Source: a bacterium (GTDB taxonomy: Bacteria; JAMCPX01). From it: DNA of 8,671 bases. Both the position numbers and the translations under genes were made by a program. Positions 6,639-8,671 of this stretch are shown here, piece after piece. The stretch covers positions 1 to 8,671 of the forward strand of contig JAJYJX010000109.1 of assembly GCA_021789095.1 (NCBI GenBank), written 5' to 3'. A model generated the notes under the pieces. The model had not been told where the DNA came from. It was given only the letters and a program-made list of their open reading frames with translations, and did no database searches. The number at the start of each line of letters is the position of its first letter. The first letter of the stretch is position 1.

Positions 6639-6693
6639 TAACCCAAAAAATGCACACAAATTCCCCTATTTTTCAAATGCATTTTTGGGGTTA
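6639..6693 (-). promoter_or_regulatory. Large inverted repeat in the ftsH-folP spacer (folP leader)
   Basis: Two 16-base arms, 6639-6654 and 6678-6693, are inverted copies with one mismatch (6645/6687), around a 23-base loop. Each arm has a run of C/G, a run of A/T and the end TGCA. It begins just beyond the ftsH stop (6702-6704) and ends 18 bases before the folP ATG. In minus-strand RNA it would form one long hairpin, with an AGGGGA purine run (6667-6662) exposed in the loop. The T run lies inside the stem and not after it, unlike a simple intrinsic terminator. It could be an attenuator, an RNA-processing signal that separates ftsH from folP expression, or a protein-binding palindrome. Confidence 0.5.
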
Positions 6694-6701
6694 TCGGTTT
6701 G

Positions 6702-8543
6702 TTACTGAGGGTTGACAAGTGCGTCTATCTCGTTGGCATCGAGTATTTCTTTTTCAAGAAGTTTGCTTGCAAACTTATTGAGTATATCAAATTTCTTCTT
6801 GAGTAAGTCCGTAGCGTTATCGTAGCATGTCATGATTATTTTTTTAATCTCTTTGTCTATCTCCACCGCAGTGAGCTGACTGTATTCGTTATGCCTGCCA
6901 ACCTCTTTGCCCAGAAATATGAGCTCTTCTTTTTTGCCGAACGTGATTGGCCCGAGTTTATCGCTCATGCCCCATTCACATATCATCTTTCTTGCAAGCT
7001 CTGTTGCTTTTTCAAGATCGTTGCTTGCACCTGTTGATGAGTCCCCCAGCGCCAGCTGTTCTGCTGCCCGTCCACCCATAAGCACGGTTATTGTTGTAAG
7101 CAGGCTTTCCTTTGATACCGTGTATTTGTCCTCTGTCGGAAGCTGGAGAGTTATACCCAGTGCAAGTCCCCTTGGTATGATTGTAACTTTATGAATGGGA
7201 TCGGCATTGGGGAGTGACTTTGCAACAAGTGCGTGGCCGGCCTCGTGATAAGCAATCAGTTTTTTCTCTTTATCTCCTATGATCATGCTCTTGCGCTCTA
7301 CACCCATGAGTATCTTGTCTTTGGCCTCTTCAAATTCCTGCATTGTTACCTTTTCTTTTGATTTTTTTGCGGCAAGGATTGCTGCCTCATTTGCTATATT
7401 TTCCAGGTCGGCCCCTGTGGCTCCTGGAAGTCCCCTTGATATGACGTTGAGGTCAACGTCTGCATCCAACGGTATCTTTTTCGTATGCACCTTCAGTATC
7501 TCTTCCCTGCCTTTAAGATCGGGTACATGGACAACAACCCTCCGATCGAACCTGCCGGGCCTCAGAAGTGCGGGGTCAAGTATGTCGGGTCTGTTGGTCG
7601 CTGCAATCATTATTACATCTTCATTGGCAATAAATCCGTCCATTTCTACAAGGAGCTGATTCAATGTCTGTTCCCGCTCATCGTGTCCGCCGCCGAGACC
7701 AGCCCCCCTGTACCTTCCCACTGCGTCTATCTCATCTATGAATATGATACACGGTGCGCTCTTTTTTGCCTGCATGAACAGGTCTCTTACCCTTGCAGCA
7801 CCGACACCTACGAACATCTCAACAAAATCAGAACCGCTTATACTGAAAAACGGAACCTTTGCTTCTCCTGCTATTGCTTTTGCAAGCAATGTTTTCCCTG
7901 TTCCAGGTGCGCCAATCAGAAGTACACCTTTCGGAACCCTTCCACCCAGCCTTGTGAACTTCTGAGGGTTTTTCAAGAACTCGATGATCTCCTGCAGTTC
8001 TGATTTGACCTCTTCTATGCCGGCAACATCCTTGAACGTAATGTTCTGCAGCCCCTCATTCATGAGTTTTGCCCTGCTCCTGCCAAAGGACATGGCTTTA
8101 CCCGTACCTGCCTGCATCTGACGCGTAAAAAACACCCACCACAGTACAAAGATTATAGCCAGAGGCACCCATGTTATTAGGATGCTCCTCCATACGGAAT
8201 CCTGTTCCTCTGATTTGGCTGTTATATTAACGTTCTTATCCAGCAGTGTTTTTACAAGGGTAGGGTCCTCGGGTGCATATGTTTCAAAATCTTTATTGTC
8301 TTTCGTTATGCCTGTTATCTGGTGTCCTTTTATAACGACGGATTTGATCTGGTTATTATTAGCCGCCTGAACAAACTCGCTGAAGGTGTAGCTTTTTGCC
8401 TGCTGAGCCGGCGGGTTAATAAATTTTATAAGAACCACGGCTATTACAAATATAACGATCCACATACCGATGTTCTTTAAAAGACCGGCGTATCTGTTAT
8501 TGTTGTTTTGTTTTGGTGCTTTTCTTTCGTTTTTTTCGTCCAT
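6702..8543 (-). CDS. ftsH: ATP-dependent zinc metalloprotease FtsH
   Basis: This hexameric inner-membrane AAA+ protease degrades misfolded membrane proteins and short-lived regulators; in E. coli these include LpxC and sigma-32. The predicted 613 residues are of normal length. Membrane helices near 24-43 and 118-139 flank a periplasmic domain (about 44-117). The AAA module has Walker A GAPGTGKT (211-218), pore loop MFVG (243-246), Walker B IIFIDEID (266-273) and the arginine-finger region RPGRFDRR (328-335). The protease site is HEAGH (433-437), with D509 as the probable third zinc ligand. The start at 8543 has GAGG six bases upstream. In-frame ATGs at 8558 and 8555 and a TTG at 8591 are possible but have poorer sites. 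It lies 54 bases after the end of the probable tilS gene, and the folP leader follows it. Confidence 0.97.
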   Translation of the reverse strand: MDEKNERKAPKQNNNNRYAGLLKNIGMWIVIFVIAVVLIKFINPPAQQAKSYTFSEFVQAANNNQIKSVVIKGHQITGITKDNKDFETYAPEDPTLVKTLLDKNVNITAKSEEQDSVWRSILITWVPLAIIFVLWWVFFTRQMQAGTGKAMSFGRSRAKLMNEGLQNITFKDVAGIEEVKSELQEIIEFLKNPQKFTRLGGRVPKGVLLIGAPGTGKTLLAKAIAGEAKVPFFSISGSDFVEMFVGVGAARVRDLFMQAKKSAPCIIFIDEIDAVGRYRGAGLGGGHDEREQTLNQLLVEMDGFIANEDVIMIAATNRPDILDPALLRPGRFDRRVVVHVPDLKGREEILKVHTKKIPLDADVDLNVISRGLPGATGADLENIANEAAILAAKKSKEKVTMQEFEEAKDKILMGVERKSMIIGDKEKKLIAYHEAGHALVAKSLPNADPIHKVTIIPRGLALGITLQLPTEDKYTVSKESLLTTITVLMGGRAAEQLALGDSSTGASNDLEKATELARKMICEWGMSDKLGPITFGKKEELIFLGKEVGRHNEYSQLTAVEIDKEIKKIIMTCYDNATDLLKKKFDILNKFASKLLEKEILDANEIDALVNPQ

Positions 8544-8597
8544 TGGGTACCTCATCATAATAAAAGTAAGCAAATTATTGAAAATAATCAATAGGAA

Positions 8598-8671
8598 TCA
8601 AAGCACTGTTTTATCAAATACCAGCTTTTCTTTATCCTTATAAGCCTTAATGCCGCCCGGGAATAGATCAA
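8598..8671 (-). CDS. tilS: C-terminal end of probable tRNA(Ile)-lysidine synthase TilS
   Basis: Only the last 23 codons and a TGA stop (8600-8598) are inside the window. The tail reads ...LFPGGIKAYKDKEKLVF... and ends TVL. The pattern 'LPGG-(K/R)-A......L-F' resembles the segment that closes the N-terminal region of TilS, and tilS directly upstream of ftsH is a very common bacterial arrangement. If correct, the protein ends at that point, as a short TilS without the extra C-terminal domain. TilS attaches lysine to cytidine 34 of the tRNA that reads AUA codons. With so few residues, the call rests largely on context; reading frame and stop are clear, identity is inferred. Confidence 0.5.
   Translation of the reverse strand, partial: DLFPGGIKAYKDKEKLVFDKTVL

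Noticed and set aside
7485-8003. Open plus-strand frame of 172 codons opposite ftsH
   Set aside because: It is antisense to the AAA core of ftsH, whose motifs are all intact. The Cys/Tyr-rich translation looks like nothing known.
8576-8593. Six-base inverted repeat (tattga/tcaata) with six-base loop before ftsH
   Set aside because: It is short and entirely AT-rich in an AT-rich spacer, so chance explains it; there is no GC stem for a terminator.

Overview
The window is a densely packed bacterial chromosome segment of moderate G+C, judged by eye. There is no phage, insertion-sequence, CRISPR, tRNA or rRNA signal. The gene order tilS(end)-ftsH-folP-cdaA-cdaR(ybbR)-glmM on the minus strand is, from memory, typical of Desulfobacterota/'Deltaproteobacteria' and neighbouring Gram-negative phyla. 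In Firmicutes, cdaA-cdaR-glmM usually lacks folP. I infer such a lineage but cannot name a genus.

The right two thirds (positions 2658-8671, minus strand) look like one operon read from right to left. It opens with the last codons of a probable tilS, followed by ftsH (membrane AAA+ zinc protease). After a leader with a strong inverted repeat come folP (dihydropteroate synthase with an extra N-terminal domain), cdaA (cyclic di-AMP synthase), cdaR (membrane-anchored YbbR regulator) and glmM (phosphoglucosamine mutase). folP/cdaA overlap as TAATG; cdaA/cdaR and cdaR/glmM overlap as ATGA, so translation is probably coupled. The last three genes link cyclic di-AMP signalling to the precursor supply for peptidoglycan and LPS.

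The left third is accessory. A plus-strand short-chain dehydrogenase gene (1825-2652) ends 5 bases from the end of glmM. A 233-base divergent spacer separates it from a minus-strand gene (641-1591) whose protein matches the conserved blocks of Tam41/Mmp37, the mitochondrial-type CTP:phosphatidate cytidylyltransferase. Downstream on the same strand is the 5' part of an AzgA-type purine permease gene that runs off the left edge. Its short leader contains two interlocked inverted repeats that could form a pseudoknot next to the ribosome binding site.

The most notable items are the bacterial Tam41-like enzyme, the two structured leaders upstream of the permease and folP, the extended FolP, and an RHK in place of the usual RHR motif in CdaA. 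No gene-free stretch exceeds 300 bases.
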